Assembly (NCBI RefSeq): GCF_905147365.1
Contig: NC_056428.1
Location: 19,188,001 to 19,252,000, forward strand
Reading direction: 5' to 3'
Source of the DNA: Aricia agestis
Lineage: Eukaryota; Arthropoda; Insecta; Lepidoptera; Lycaenidae
DNA length: 64,000 bases
Shown: positions 22,433-34,093 of the stretch, piece by piece
How the letters are laid out: each line of letters begins with the position of its first letter
Position numbering within the stretch: position 1 is the stretch's first letter
The notes under the pieces: generated by a model
What the model was told of the DNA's origin: nothing
What the model saw: the letters and a program-made list of their open reading frames with translations, nothing else
The model's database searches: none
Made by a program: the position numbers and the translations under genes

Positions 22433-24032
22433 TGACTTATATTCAATTTCATTGAACAAATGCATATTTCTAGTAGAACTTGGCCTAGGAAACCGTATTT
22501 CACCCTTATCATCAAATAAAAGCTTATGATTGCTAATAAAGTCGATTTGAAAATATGATTTTATGAAAATAGGATTTGTATTGACGAAAACGCTTTTGCG
22601 GTACTTGCCATTTGGATGTGACGTCATCAGACTCCTAATTTAATATCTTTTATTTATCGCGCTCTTTATATGCAAGTTTATTTGTACATAAATAATAAGA
22701 ATAAGCATAGAAAGATTTCTAAAATATATTTTCTTGAATAATTCAAATAAAACATCAGTTTTATATATTATCTCCATTTATTGTAAACGGGAAATGAAAT
22801 GGCCAAAACTTTACTCCAAAAGTTTTCAACATTACAAATGATTTCTAATTTCTTATTTAATTATTTTATAATTTTTGGGCACTTTTAGGCTCGTACATTT
22901 AGCACATAAAAAAATCTATACTAATATTATAATTGGGAAGAGTTTGTTTGTTTGTTTGTTTGAACGCGCTAATCTCAGGAACTACTGGTCGGATTTGAAA
23001 AATTATTTCACTGTTGGATAGCCCATTTATCGAGGAAGGCTATAGGCTATATTTTATCACGCTAAGTACAATAGGAGCGAAGAAATAGAGGAAAATGTGG
23101 AAAAAACCGGGGGGAAATTATTTGAAAGGGCTTATTTGAACGCGCTAATCTCAGGAACTACTGGTCCGATTTGAAAAATTCTTTCAGTGTTAGATATCCC
23201 ATTGATCGAGGAAGGTTATAAGCTATATTTTATCACGCTAAGACGGAACGAAGAAATAGAGGAAAATGTTGAAAAAGACGGGGGAAAATATATGAAAGGG
23301 CCTATTTGAACGTGCTAATCTCAGGAACTGCATAAGCAGTTTTTCAAATCGGATAACCGATTTGAAAAATTCTTTCAATGTTAGATAGCCCATTCATCGA
23401 GGTAGGCTATATGCTATATTTTATCACGCTAAGACTAATAGGAGCGAAGAAATAGATGAAAATGTGGAAAGAACGGGGGAAATTATATGGAATTGCTTAT
23501 TATATTATGAACTACTGGAGCAATTTTTGTGTTATTTGGCAAACATGAAGAATAGACCACGTGAAGGGACATAGGCTATTTTTTGCTGCAAAATATACTG
23601 TTGCGTGAAATTCCTAAATTACGCAAGCGAAGCCGCGCGGAACATCTATATATAATAAAATCGTAGGAAAGTCAATTCTGTATATTGAATATTTTTGTAC
23701 AATAAATAATTATTAGGGATGTGATCTACTATTCTAACGCGGTCGTCCGCGTTAGAATAGTAGATCAAATCCCTAATAATTATTTATTATTATTTACACA
23801 GTCGCGGGCAACAGCTAGTGTTCAATAAAAAGAGTTTGAAATACAAAACGTATGACGTCACACTATGGCGGACAGTGTTTTCGGCGCCATAATATTATAT
23901 AAGGCATATTTTTCAATCAACATTTTTATGGGTTTATACTGTGTAAAATATTAAAATATTAGTTTTTTTTTGTGAAAATGAATGATTAAGAAGCGATTAG
24001 CATGAAGAAAAAAATTTCTTCAAGTAGCCTAT
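22433..24032. mobile_element. Inverted-repeat element (GGCTACTTGA ends), occupied copy
   Basis: The ends are ATAGGCTACTTGA and TCAAGTAGCCTAT. About 700 bp of it is shared, in opposite orientation, with 41958-42691. A Helitron (22915-23818) is inserted inside; the other copy is unoccupied. The 74-codon open frames in both copies (MTSHP...) are repeat sequence, not a gene. TA on each side of GGCTACTTGA suggests a TA target. Confidence 0.8.
22915..23818 (+). mobile_element. Helitron of 904 bp with internal tandem repeats
   Basis: It starts TCTATACTAATATTATAATT after A and ends GTCGCGGGCAACAGCTAG before T. It contains three successive copies of a unit of about 171-176 bp (from 22962, 23138 and 23309; each opening GAACGYGCTAATCTCAGGAA) and a 42-bp-arm palindrome (23701-23742, 23747-23788, one mismatch). 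No coding sequence. Confidence 0.87.
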
Positions 24033-24347
24033 TGTATGTAACAGAAAACTTAGCATGGCCACAAAGTCATGAATTAACAAAGGAAATCAGCAAGTTGGTC
24101 CGCAAAAATATAATTAGATAATATTTATATAATTAAATTAACCTGCCAATTTCAAATTAGAAGTATTATGGATCAGGCTGTTGATGAAGATGATTACGAT
24201 CGACTTGCCATTGGATTGTATTTCAACTCTTTTTTAGGCCAAAAATTAGCCAATAGGAACTTGGTCCCATTTTAACAGGTATGTTTTTGGTGGGATGTTA
24301 GTTACAAAAACAACATCATAATGATAATAATAATACTTATATAAATA

Positions 24348-24495
24348 CTAGCTGTCCCGGTGAACTTCGTGTCACTTTAAAACCTTCCCTGGACTTCTAC
24401 GGATATTTTAAGACTAAAATTAACCCAATCCGTTCAGCCGTTTTCGAGTTTTAGCGTTACTAACACAAATGAAAATCCATTTTTATATATATAGA
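24348..24495 (-). mobile_element. Short Helitron, 148 bp
   Basis: The minus strand starts TCTATATATATAAAAATGGA after A and ends GTTCACCGGGACAGCTAG before T. It is a relative of 2685-2831 and 40526-40669. Confidence 0.82.
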
Positions 24496-24548
24496 TTCCT
24501 TTGACTATCCTTATCCAATGTCTTTGGATAGGACAGTCAAATCTATAA

Positions 24549-24706
24549 CGGCGGTTCCCAATATTTGATCTATCTCTGATTTGGCCCTACTAGAGATAGG
24601 AATAGCTCACATTAGACATTAGAGACATATATTTTATGTCAATTGTGAGCTATTACTATCTCTAGTAGGGCAAAACCAGAGATAGATCAAATATTGGGAA
24701 CGGCCG
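24549..24706. mobile_element. Harbinger-type foldback MITE, copy 3
   Basis: This 158-bp palindrome has the left end CGGCGGTTCCC and the right end GGGAACGGCCG. It is flanked by TAA on the left (24546-24548) and TTA on the right (24707-24709), so one flank has changed or the target was read on the other strand. Confidence 0.85.
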
Positions 24707-25584
24707 TTAGACGTATAGAATATAGATAGCAGACACAGGTTACAATTTACAGTTGATAATAATCTACTTTTTGTCTCGCACTACATCTCATTGGCTTAAC
24801 TATAATGATACGAGTGTAATATAATACCGTTAACGTACATTAGTGTATAATTTTATAGCGTAATTAAAACACGCGCAATTAATATAACGGCGTGAACACC
24901 GAAACTAATATGAGCAATAATATGTTAGTATACCTCAAGCACCCCTGAGATCATAATAATAATAAATCTATGTACGCTTCACACCACGTCATATACCATA
25001 TATCATATCAAAGGGTTTTCGTGGTCGGTTACCACTGTTGAGTATTGACTACTACTGTTGTGGTGGGAATGTGTGGTGGGCCATTTGCCCGTTAAAAAAT
25101 ATGCATTAGCATTTGTCGGTGGATTCGTACCGAATACTATAGGAATACTGTATAATACTTTTTGGAGATATTAGTGTCTTACCCAGTAGTATTTTCCATT
25201 AGTCATTATGTCGGTAGCAAATGTCATCAAAATTGATGTAGTTTAATATAACCAACATCCTTCGTAAACGAAACTCTACATCAATATGTTTATTATAGAT
25301 TTTAATTAAAAAACCTAAGACACTTGCCCGTACTAAACAAATAAAAATGTATCTATTGATAAAAATGAACTTAAGACATGACACAAAATGTACGTTAGTT
25401 TTTATTGGAAACACTTAATTACATAATATGTACAATCAGTGAAGTTGATTCCGAGGCAGATGGAGGACCTTACAGTAAACTAAAGGAGGACTTACGTAAA
25501 GCGACCAAATTACTTAGACGTAAAGCGACCTAAGTAATTTGGTCGCTTTACGTCAAACTCGTCAGAGCGATCACAATTCACAGC

Positions 25585-26543
25585 TATAGTTTGTGCGTTT
25601 TATGATGATATGCGTGACACATTATATTTGACAAAAGTAGGGAAATTACCTAACAAAAATTAATCGATAATTTAAAATTAACGAATCACTTCGCAAAGGA
25701 ATTGCAATCGAAACTATCGATTTCGTACTGACATTTCAGTGGTGCCGGCGATTTAAGATGGCCACCCTTTTTTATCGATTTGATTTCGATTCAACAGAGT
25801 TAATCTCTATTGACATAAGTTCCGTTTCATGCATCTGACATTTTTCAAATGTTTTCGTAACAATAATTTTATACTCCTATAAAGCAAACGAAAAACTTTG
25901 TAACCCTTTTTACGAAAAATTAGGAAACGTAGGTGCATGAAATTTTGCACAGTTATAGTTTATATGGTGAAGGAGTGCATCGAACTAATATTATTTTGAA
26001 ATTATGCTTTTATCATAGATTTTTTTAACAAATAAAACATTACACACACTACAACACACACACATGAGAAATGACAGATTTTTGAGTGACAAGCCTATAC
26101 ATACGAATATACTCTTTTATTTATGGTTAAAGTCTGTTGACAACAAGTAGACAAATTGAAAATGGATTATAGTTTTTTTATTGAATCTTAGATACTTATG
26201 CTTATACACGGCCAGTCTGAGATCAGCTGAGTCCCAGAGACAAGAGTTGAAAAAAAATATGATAGTCAATATTTTTTTACAAATTAAACGTAGTAGTCCT
26301 AATCTCGTTGAGATTAAGGTCGAATTTCGACCACTGGGCGATCTCTAGTATTTATAATTTTATATTAATAAGTTAGCATTTAGCAACTTTTTATTTTTAT
26401 TCATTTACAATTATAGGAAACATTTGTTTTGTAGATGTAATATAATTTATTACATTTTGATTTTTTTGTTTTCTTGTAAAAAAAACCCGTAGCAAGGAAT
26501 ATGGAAACTGTCACCCATATCATCTTATAACGCACAAACTATA
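25585..26543. mobile_element. TATAGTTTGTGCG element, copy 1 (interrupted)
   Basis: The ends TATAGTTTGTGCGTTTTATG and CATAAGATGATATGGG-type complement (…ATAACGCACAAACTATA) are inverted. The interior includes GATTTAAGATGGCC and AAAGGAATTGCAATCGAAA. The uninterrupted copy at 52360-52860 is 501 bp. Confidence 0.82.
25881..26348 (+). mobile_element. Helitron (GGTCGAAATTCGACC-hairpin family), copy 5, 5' end lost
   Basis: The 3' end is intact (GGTCGAATTTCGACC..., GGCGATCTCTAG, then T). At the 5' side the family TC terminus is missing and so are about 11 bp of host element, judged against 52360-52860. A deletion therefore took the 5' junction. Confidence 0.83.
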
Positions 26544-26866
26544 ACATAGCATTGGCATATAAGCCGATCAACTGCCTATGAATCAATTTCTTCGATGGTA
26601 CTTCTTGAATCCGGGTCCTTTCCATCTTTATGTTAGAGCATTTTCGATATTTCATGCTATTATTTAATTGGTGGTATTGGTGTGACAAGACGTAATTAAG
26701 ATCGCGAATTCTTGGCGTGTGCAGAGCGCGGAAACTTTCAGATAATGTTGCGAGTGAGAGCACTTAGGCGGCTTACTCACCGATGACGGAAACGGCAAAA
26801 ACGCGGCTGACAGGCGAGGTATTAAACCAAACTATTCTTATCGATGTACACTGTACAGCCCTAGAC

Positions 26867-26988
26867 ACTAGACAAGTGGCAACCGATTATCGTAAACGCC
26901 AACAAAATGTATGAATACTAATGTCAAATCCCATAAATTTTGTTAGCATTTAAAAAGATAAACGCTTGCCACTTGTCTAAGCCCTCTG
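26867..26988. mobile_element. Small foldback MITE (GCGATTATCGTAAAC family), copy 2
   Basis: The arms CTAGACAAGTGGCAACCGAT and GATAAACGCTTGCCACTTGT are imperfect complements. It shares ACGCCAACAAAATGTATG with the copy at 5128-5275. Confidence 0.65.
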
Positions 26989-27658
26989 AACCGTTTTTTA
27001 AAAGTCGAGTCTACAATATTGCCGATTGGTTCAGGAACTAACTAGGCGAGAATAACATGTTGATCAGTGAATAAAGTAATTGTAACGTTACCGTAAAATA
27101 TTTGTATGAAGATTTTGTCATGTACCTACCACTTGTCAAGTACAGATAAATATAAGGATATTTAATCATCGATAACGTAAGGAACTTATTCATACCCACC
27201 TCACAAGTATCATCATTAGTGGGCATAATTTTTAATGTATTGCACTTCAAACAGCAACCAATATGTTGCATCTCGATTCTCCCTCTATAATTTTCCGCTG
27301 CATTTACGCTGCGGTGTCGCACGGCAGTGTGTAAACAGCTCAAGGTATGTGATAGCGGAACGATGTGCATTCATTAGGTCAGTTAAATTCAATTAACAAT
27401 CAGATTGACGACATAATTATACCGAAAACTGTAACACATTAGATGCTATGTAGGTGATAGGTCTAATTCAACCAAAGTTTTGTACTAATTATTATAGTAC
27501 ATCGATAGATTTGATAAACGATGCATGGAAAACGACGAATTACGTTGACCATAAGGTGATAAATTTTACCGTGTAAATGATGACAAAAAAATAATAAGGC
27601 AATTTTTCAGGCAACATGTCACATGTTTGTCATGTCAATCACCCCGTTTAAATAGCCA

Positions 27659-27939
27659 CTAGCTGTTTGACCGAGCTTTGCTCGGTATCCAATGAAAATG
27701 ACATTTTCTAGAAATTATTCCTAGCTAGATCGATTTATCGCCCCCGAAACCCCCTATATACTAAATTTCATGAAAATCGTTGGAGCCGATTCCGAGATTC
27801 CAATATATACAAACATTTTTTTTTCACTTTTGTATGGGGAAACTCGTGACACTCGGGCCCTTGCCCATACAAAAGTGAAAAAAAAATTTGGTCTTTCAGC
27901 GCTGCTACTTTCACAGTGAAATCTCTACAGGGAATATAT

Positions 27940-28036
<97 letters not shown>

Positions 28037-28055
28037 AGAATTGCTCGTTTAAAGA
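27659..28055 (-). mobile_element. Helitron (CTCGGT-hairpin family) with a long TA microsatellite
   Basis: The minus strand starts TCTTTAAACGAGCAATTCTT after A (28055). It ends with hairpin ACCGAGCAAAGCTCGGT, then CAAACAGCTAG and T (27659). Inside are a TA-repeat run (about 27936-28034) and part of the TACAGGGTGTAAC-family foldback (about 27811-27935). The open frames here encode only Ile-Tyr runs. Confidence 0.85.
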
Positions 28056-28717
28056 TAAGTTACCGAGGATAATAAAACTGTTTCTCGGATCTATAGGTAT
28101 GAAAAAAATGCAGTATAGGTACACTAAACAATGATAAAAAGTAATGGAAAGTTGCAAGCAATTTTTGCAAGCGGCTCTACGGTCCAATAGAATATAATAT
28201 AGCGTTACGACATAATAGACAATGATAGTTTACGCATGCGTAAACGCAACTTATTGCCAATGCCCCAATGGTAGAGTTATAGTAACTTTCACGACAATAT
28301 GCACCTTGACTATAAAAATATTTACACGCATTGTACCTACAAGGTTGTCTATCAAGCGAATTTTCTAAAGTATCAGATAAAGACAACAACTTGTAAATTA
28401 ACTGCTGTGTAAACTGTATAGGTAAATTGGTTACAAAAAACAAGAGGATTCTTTTGAATACTCCTCCGTCCGCTCTTGGCTCCCAATATAATATATTATG
28501 AAAAAAATTTGAAAGTGTCCGTTAAATTACACATGCTATGAGTTATGACACGAATTATAATATTAGGGAATAAGCCAAACTTGAGCTTGCTTCAGCTTCT
28601 TATTAAGGAGGATTTAAAAACGTGTTGGAAAACATTTTTCGCTTAGCCTAAGATACTATTATTATTATCTATGCATGCAAAACTTATTGCTATTGAAAAT
28701 AAAATAAAAAATCTTAC

Positions 28718-31685
28718 GACAGCAGAATCAGGTATCTCGATAGACTCCGTTATGTCAGTCTTCCTGAAATGATAAAACAATTCCATTATTTTTGTTTCTT
28801 GGAGGAGATTTACAGTCTTGCAAAAAATATATATAAAATACATAATGAATTTATTTGTTAACTGGTATACAACTGGGAAACTTAGATTATTATCTTTATT
28901 TCGAATTTTTTTACAGAACAAACTCTAATACATAGAAAATGGAGTCATCAAAAACAGATGTTTGTCTAAGACAGTCAATTTCTAAGAATCACATAGTAAA
29001 GTGTATTTACAAAGCTTGATATGAGTGATGAGTCTTCTGGTCAGATTTCTTAGAAAGTTACTACCTCAAACATAGTAATTAAAATGTTTATTTTATAAAT
29101 AAACAATGCTTCTGGCAGCTACATGTTCTTTCTTCTTAAATGTTTTTTCTTAATTTAGTCAGAATATTACATACTAATCTCCAATCCACTATGTATAATC
29201 TAAAGACTTTGAATGCAAGTTTGCAAAGAACAGTAGCTGTTCGACATGGTTCTACAGCCCCACAACAACAATGCAATAAATCAAATTGTTTCAATTGCTG
29301 GTATTATAAACAGGATAATGCATTGCTGTCATAAGATACAAAATCGCCCAGTGGGTTGTTAGCGACCGGATATCATTAACTAAGTGGCAAAACTGACAGT
29401 TCTCATCTATTGTCGCTACCTGGTAAACCAGGAAACGCCGCCCCTACTCACACAAATTGATCGTAATTTCACACTACATAGACCATTTGATGCAAAATTG
29501 CTGTGCAACGGTTGTTTAAGATGATTATTGTAAAACTGTAGCAGTATGTGCAGAAATGTGCAACAATATTATCATATCACTCGTAGCACTCATAGCAAAT
29601 GTTATTGAGCTTTTTGGACACCATCATGATGAGAATTATATTTTAAATATTTTTGGCCTGATGTCATGCTTGTTGTAAATACCATTTTACTGAGTTCAAA
29701 GTGATTGAACTTAAAAAATTATGGAAGAAAAATCTTCGAATCTGTTGACCTGTTTTTAACCCCCGATGACGCAAAAAGGGGAGTGTTATAAGTTTGACGT
29801 GTCTGTCTGTGTGTCTGTTAACTCTGTTTGTCTGTGGCATCAGAGCTCCCGAACGGATGGACCGATTACAATATATTTTTTCATTTTCAATTGTTTAAGA
29901 GTTGCAAAAAAAAAGTTTATTACCTAAAGAACTGTGACTGGTCGTTCGTCTTCTGATTGGGTTCAGGCTGTTGATTGAACTTCACTCCCGGCGATAAGCC
30001 TGACGCTGTATCTCCCGCTTCTACCCTGAAATTTTTAATAATCCCATGACTAACTATCCGTTGTTTACCTACCCTAAGAAAGCTTCTATAAAATTCATAC
30101 TCTGATTTTAACTAAGTCAGAAAATACGGTACATAACTAATACATAATTCTTGCCATATTAGTAAATAAACTTCCAAGAACAAATAAAGAAATAAAAACT
30201 ACTGACTTCGATAAATCGTATTGCAACTTACTGCTTATGTGGCCTTATTTCTGAGGAGCAGAGATTCCGAAGATAATCGTCGCATTCCCTTTGCTTCTGT
30301 ATCTGATACTCTTTGAGTAGTTCCCGTCTGAAGTCTCCATCAACTCCAGGCATTTCTATTTGCTTCACTGGCAGCGCTGGTCGGTCCACTGATACGGCAG
30401 CCGATATCGAGGTAGAAGCGGAGTAATCGTGTGCTCTGTGCTCAGGAGTGGTCGCGTTTGACGCTCCTATGCTACTCGACTCATTCGTCTTCGTACCAGC
30501 CGAGTATTCTCCAATCGGTTTGAGTTGCTCGTCGATCGGTTTCAGCGTATCGTTGAGGCCGTTGTATATACTATCCCCGTTTTTAGTATCGAATAATCTG
30601 TCTACAGATGTGTTCATGAGTTTGTTCCCCTTAATGCCTGTTAGGTGGAACCCAGCGAAGTAGGACGATGAGGGTCCATAGTCGATGGCCGATAGAGCCA
30701 TGACTGCCGGATGTCGAGGCGCCCCATCGGGTAAGGGCCGAAGGGACCGCGTCATGGCATCGGCAGCGGACCTCGGCCTTCTGAATGGCATCGCCAGATG
30801 TGGGAATGTCCTCGGTTTGATGGGCGTCACAAGCATATGCTCCGTCCAAGACGTGTGTAGAGAAGGACGCTCCAATTTCTCCACGTCCACGTTCAACATT
30901 CTCTGCTCGAATGGAACGCTGAAAGTCTCCGCCGGGATTGACTGCAGCCAGGAGAGTAAACTCAGATCCGACTCGTCGAACCCTGAGCCGTCGAGAAGAC
31001 GAGAGAAGTTGACTTCGTTCGACTGGGCCTCCTTCGATCCCGTCGCTTTCGCCTGACAGTAATTCACGCAGGACTCGTATAGTATCCCCTTAATGAGCAG
31101 CTGCATTAGTCTATCGTTTTTAGCACACTTGAGCACCGCGCCGCTAGCCGACGACTTTTTATCGCACGGCAAAAACTGCTCGACGAGCGGATAAACCTCG
31201 CGAAAGCACTGAACTCGAGCATTGCTCGGATTCCATTGTTTAAATTGTGCGTGATCGGTTATGCTAGGTAGCGTGAGGAGTAGACACAGGTTGGAGTACT
31301 CCTCCTTGGAAGGCGCTAATTTCTCTAGCTCGCTGAGCACTTTGACGACCTCGTCGACTATATTTTCGACGTTGTTGTATGCTTTTATTTCGGATCTGAT
31401 GCAGAGGAGTTCGATGTACTTGTGTCGGAGGATGGCGTAGTTGAATTTGTCGGCCTCGAACGCTTTGAGGGCGCTGAGGGGTTGAATGAACTCCGTGACG
31501 TCATCCCATTGTCCGTCGAGGATGAGTTGTCTGAGAAACAGGACGTCGTCGGCGTAGTTGCCGTTGATGACGCCGGTCTCGCGCTCCAGCGATAGCTGGG
31601 TGATGTGCAGGTCGCGGTTGTGAAGGAACTCCAGCGCGAGCCGAACCACGTCGTCCTCCCGCAGGTTTAAATGCGTAGATGGCAT
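28718..31685 (-). CDS. Wdr47: WD repeat-containing protein 47 (nemitin), N-terminal part; 3' exons not in view
   Basis: WDR47 is a microtubule-associated scaffold of neurons and ciliated cells, with an N-terminal LisH-CTLH dimerisation module, a low-complexity linker and C-terminal WD40 repeats. Three minus-strand exons are clear: 31685-30232 (484 codons plus 2 nt), 30025-29924 and 28763-28718. Their phases match and give 534 codons. Residues about 8-42 fit LisH and 45-105 fit CTLH; signatures include INGNYADDVLFLRQLILDGQ, CLLLTLPSITDHAQFKQWNP and DLSLLSWLQSIPAETFSVPF. Exon 1 ends with an AAGCA/GTAAGT donor. The TAA just after it in the open frame is intronic, so the gene does not stop there. 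Exon 3 ends IPDSAV at a GTAAGA donor, phase 0. A 3' splice site at 31704/31703, 18 nt above the ATG, implies upstream non-coding exon(s). I saw no WD40 exon between 28.7 kb and the window start, so the gene must run on past position 1 or be broken. Confidence 0.93.
29755..29880 (+). repeat. TTAACCCCCGA-type dispersed repeat fragment
   Basis: TTTTTAACCCCCGATGACGC, then GTGTTATAAGTTTGACGTG and a TGTCTGTC-rich stretch. An inverted relative lies at about 34540-34650 (ending TCGGGGGTTAAA), so the Wdr47 5' part is bracketed by opposed copies. Class unknown. Confidence 0.7.
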
Positions 31686-32027
31686 ATTGATGTCTCAATA
31701 GATCTTAAACAAAAAATTTTAATATCAGTTTGTTATTAACTTCCATCATTAATGAAGTCTTGACAAAATCATAACACACACTTCATTGAAATAGTTAAGA
31801 ACTTAGAAACAAAATTTATTTACTCAAGTCAAAAAAATTATATAATTATTAATTAGTGACAATAAGCAATGTTAATTTGTGCTGTAAATAAGTGATAATC
31901 AAATATTTGAAAAACATTTTAACGCTTCTCTTGGTGGCCGCAAGAACAATAGATTTCCAAGAATCCATGATTAAAGGATTAATGACAATCACTATTAATA
32001 ATTATGTTACATATTGATCTATACATA

Positions 32028-32364
32028 TAAATAAAATTGAAGTGTCTGTTTGTAATATTGAAAGAACCGTACTACATGCATATGAATGTACTTACGATAC
32101 ATATACCAAAATAGCATTTTTTACAATGTTTGTCTGTCTGTATGTCTGTCTGTTTGTTCCGGCTAATCTCTGAAACGGCTGAAGTTATTTTGCAGGGACT
32201 TTTTTTGGTAGATAGCTGATGTAGTAAGGTGTAACTTAGGCTACTTTTTAACCGACTTCCAAAAAGGAGGAGGTTATATTTTACTTTTTTCATATTTGTT
32301 AGCGGAGTATCCATCTTTGTTATTATACTATGTTGACGCGGACGAAGTCGCGGGCAACAGCTAG
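32028..32364 (+). mobile_element. Helitron upstream of Wdr47 exon 1, 337 bp
   Basis: It starts TCTATACATATAAATAAAAT after A and ends GACGAAGTCGCGGGCAACAGCTAG-type terminus (last ten bases CAACAGCTAG plus one) before T. It lies 343 bp above the Wdr47 start codon, in the inferred 5' intron or promoter region. Confidence 0.82.
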
Positions 32365-33239
32365 TAATAAATAAATAAACATTACGAAACTGAGCTGCTG
32401 AAGAATAAATAAAACATACAAGAGGAAATATTAGAAGAATTCGCTGTGGCCAATAAGTATCAATATTTTTGCAATAAATTCTCTTTTAAAAAATGTAAAA
32501 CTAATTAGATGACAGTTTTAGAGAAACAATCTTGAATTCACCATTTATAAACAACCTTGAGAACACCATAACCATTTAAAGTAGGTGTGCTGTTATTTGG
32601 AACATAATATTCTAATAAATCAATGTCACAACTACAATAATACAATAATAATATGCTTGTCTCATTTTAGATTCTGTATTATTGATTTTAAGCATTTTAA
32701 AGTGTTGTTTGTATTGCTTGTTTGACATTTATTTCCAAATTCAATATTTGTTTAATTGTATTTTTTTAACTTGAAATTAGTGTGTGAGATATGAAACAAA
32801 ACATGACTGCAATATTTCTGAGACACTTTAAATAGATTTATAATGCACACCAATTAGCGTTGCGTAACGTTAGGGGGGCAAAGCTGCACAACCACCCAGG
32901 GGGCCGGATAAAAAGGGGCACTGAAGGCGGAAACAAAAGGGCGCCCTGTTTTTCAGCATTATGAGCACCCTGGGCTGCGAAGAAATCTCGCCCTGGGCAC
33001 TGGTAACGCTAAAACTGGAATTAGGGCCGGCCCTGATTTACACACTTTCAAGTTCAGTTATGAACTTTAAGAAATATATACATTAAAGTATTCATTACAT
33101 ACATGTAATGAATACTTTAATTATCAAATCTAAAGCAGTATCATACATATATAGCTTAAATGAAAAGAAGAGATATAATAACTGCTCATTCTTGGATAAG
33201 TGCTCATTCTTGGACAAACATCATGCCTTCCCTTTCATA

Positions 33240-33980
33240 TGTACAAAGAACATTAAGAAATTTAAAAAAACCCCCGCCAAAACAACTTTAAAAAGTAATG
33301 AAATAATATTTACTGCCTTTAAGTTCAAATAAGTTCAAAGTTTATACGTGGGAGAGCTTCGGCACGAATGGGCCGGCTCGACCGGATAAATACCACGTTC
33401 TCACAGAAAACCGGCGTGAAACAGCGCTTGCGCTGTGTTTCGCCGAGTGAGTGAGTTTACCGGAGGCCCAATCCCCTAACCCCTACCCTATTCCCTTCCC
33501 TACCCTCAACTATTCCCTTCCCTTCCCTACCCTCCTATTACCCTATTCCCTCTTAAAAGGCCGGCAACGCACTTGCAGCTCTTCTGATGCTGCGAGTGTC
33601 CATGGGCGGCGGAAGTTGCTTTCCATCAGGTGACCCGTTTGCTCGTTTGCCCCCTTATTTCATAAAAAAAAAAAAAAAAAACCTAACTTGTGTAACATAA
33701 TAGTTGTCACGGTGTGTCGGGGGACCGCCAAGTAAACTACAACCTATAACCGCCAAGTCGCTGATTACCTATCTCGATTCAGATCGCTGTGAATTGATCC
33801 TTAAACTTGTTAAGTGAAATTAAGCATCTACATTAGCGGTCCCCCGACACACCTTGACAACAATTATGGACTAAAATATTACTTTACACAAGTTAGGAAT
33901 TATTTGAACTTAAAGGCAGTAAATATTATTTCATTACTTTTTAAAGTTGTTTTGGCAGGGGTTTTTTTAAATTTCTTAAT
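33240..33980. repeat. Nested foldback interrupted by a SINE-like element
   Basis: An outer inverted repeat pairs 33251-33336 with about 33900-33985 (GCCAAAACAACTTTAAAAAG and complement). An inner one pairs 33682-33729 with 33837-33896 (CGGTGTGTCGGGGGACCGC). The segment 33337-33680 is a separate insertion. Confidence 0.75.
33337..33680 (+). mobile_element. SINE-like lepidopteran repeat with poly(A) tail
   Basis: It contains GAATGGGCCGGCTCGACCGG, TTCTCACAGAAAACCGGCGT, a CCCTAYYC-rich tract (33468-33555), GGCCGGCAACGCACTTGCAG, and an 18-A tail after CCCCTTATTTCAT. A minus-strand fragment of the same 3' end lies at 48935-49053, beside Dnajc11 exon 9. I recognise it as a common lepidopteran SINE-type repeat; a 60-codon open frame here is not a gene. 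Confidence 0.75.
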
Positions 33981-34093
33981 TTAATTTTATTTCATACTTT
34001 TTAAACTTGTGTTGATTATAGTGCAGAATAATTCCTATCAACAGAATCATATTCTCATGATTACCATCTATCAATGTCTTTTTCGATGAGGCC

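Larger units (their letters stand above)
25433..26598. mobile_element. TA-flanked MITE (GAAGTTGATTC family), copy 3, with two nested insertions
   Basis: The left end CAATCAGTGAAGTTGATTCC and right end GAATCAATTTCTTCGATGG have TA flanks. The middle is replaced by a second element (25585-26543), which is itself split by a Helitron (25881-26348). Confidence 0.8.

Noticed and set aside
27038..27370. Minus-strand frame with CCLKC and TNDDTCE, ending at a possible GAG/GTGGGT donor
   Set aside because: Could be an exon between Wdr47 exon 3 and the 11-kb block. But the acceptor is weak, the protein is unrecognised and other signals are lacking, so it is not listed as a gene.
27768..28187. 139-codon open frame on the minus strand and its plus-strand partner
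   Set aside because: Mostly Ile-Tyr repeats from the TA microsatellite in a Helitron.
30685..31056. 123-codon plus-strand frame
   Set aside because: Antisense shadow of Wdr47 exon 1.
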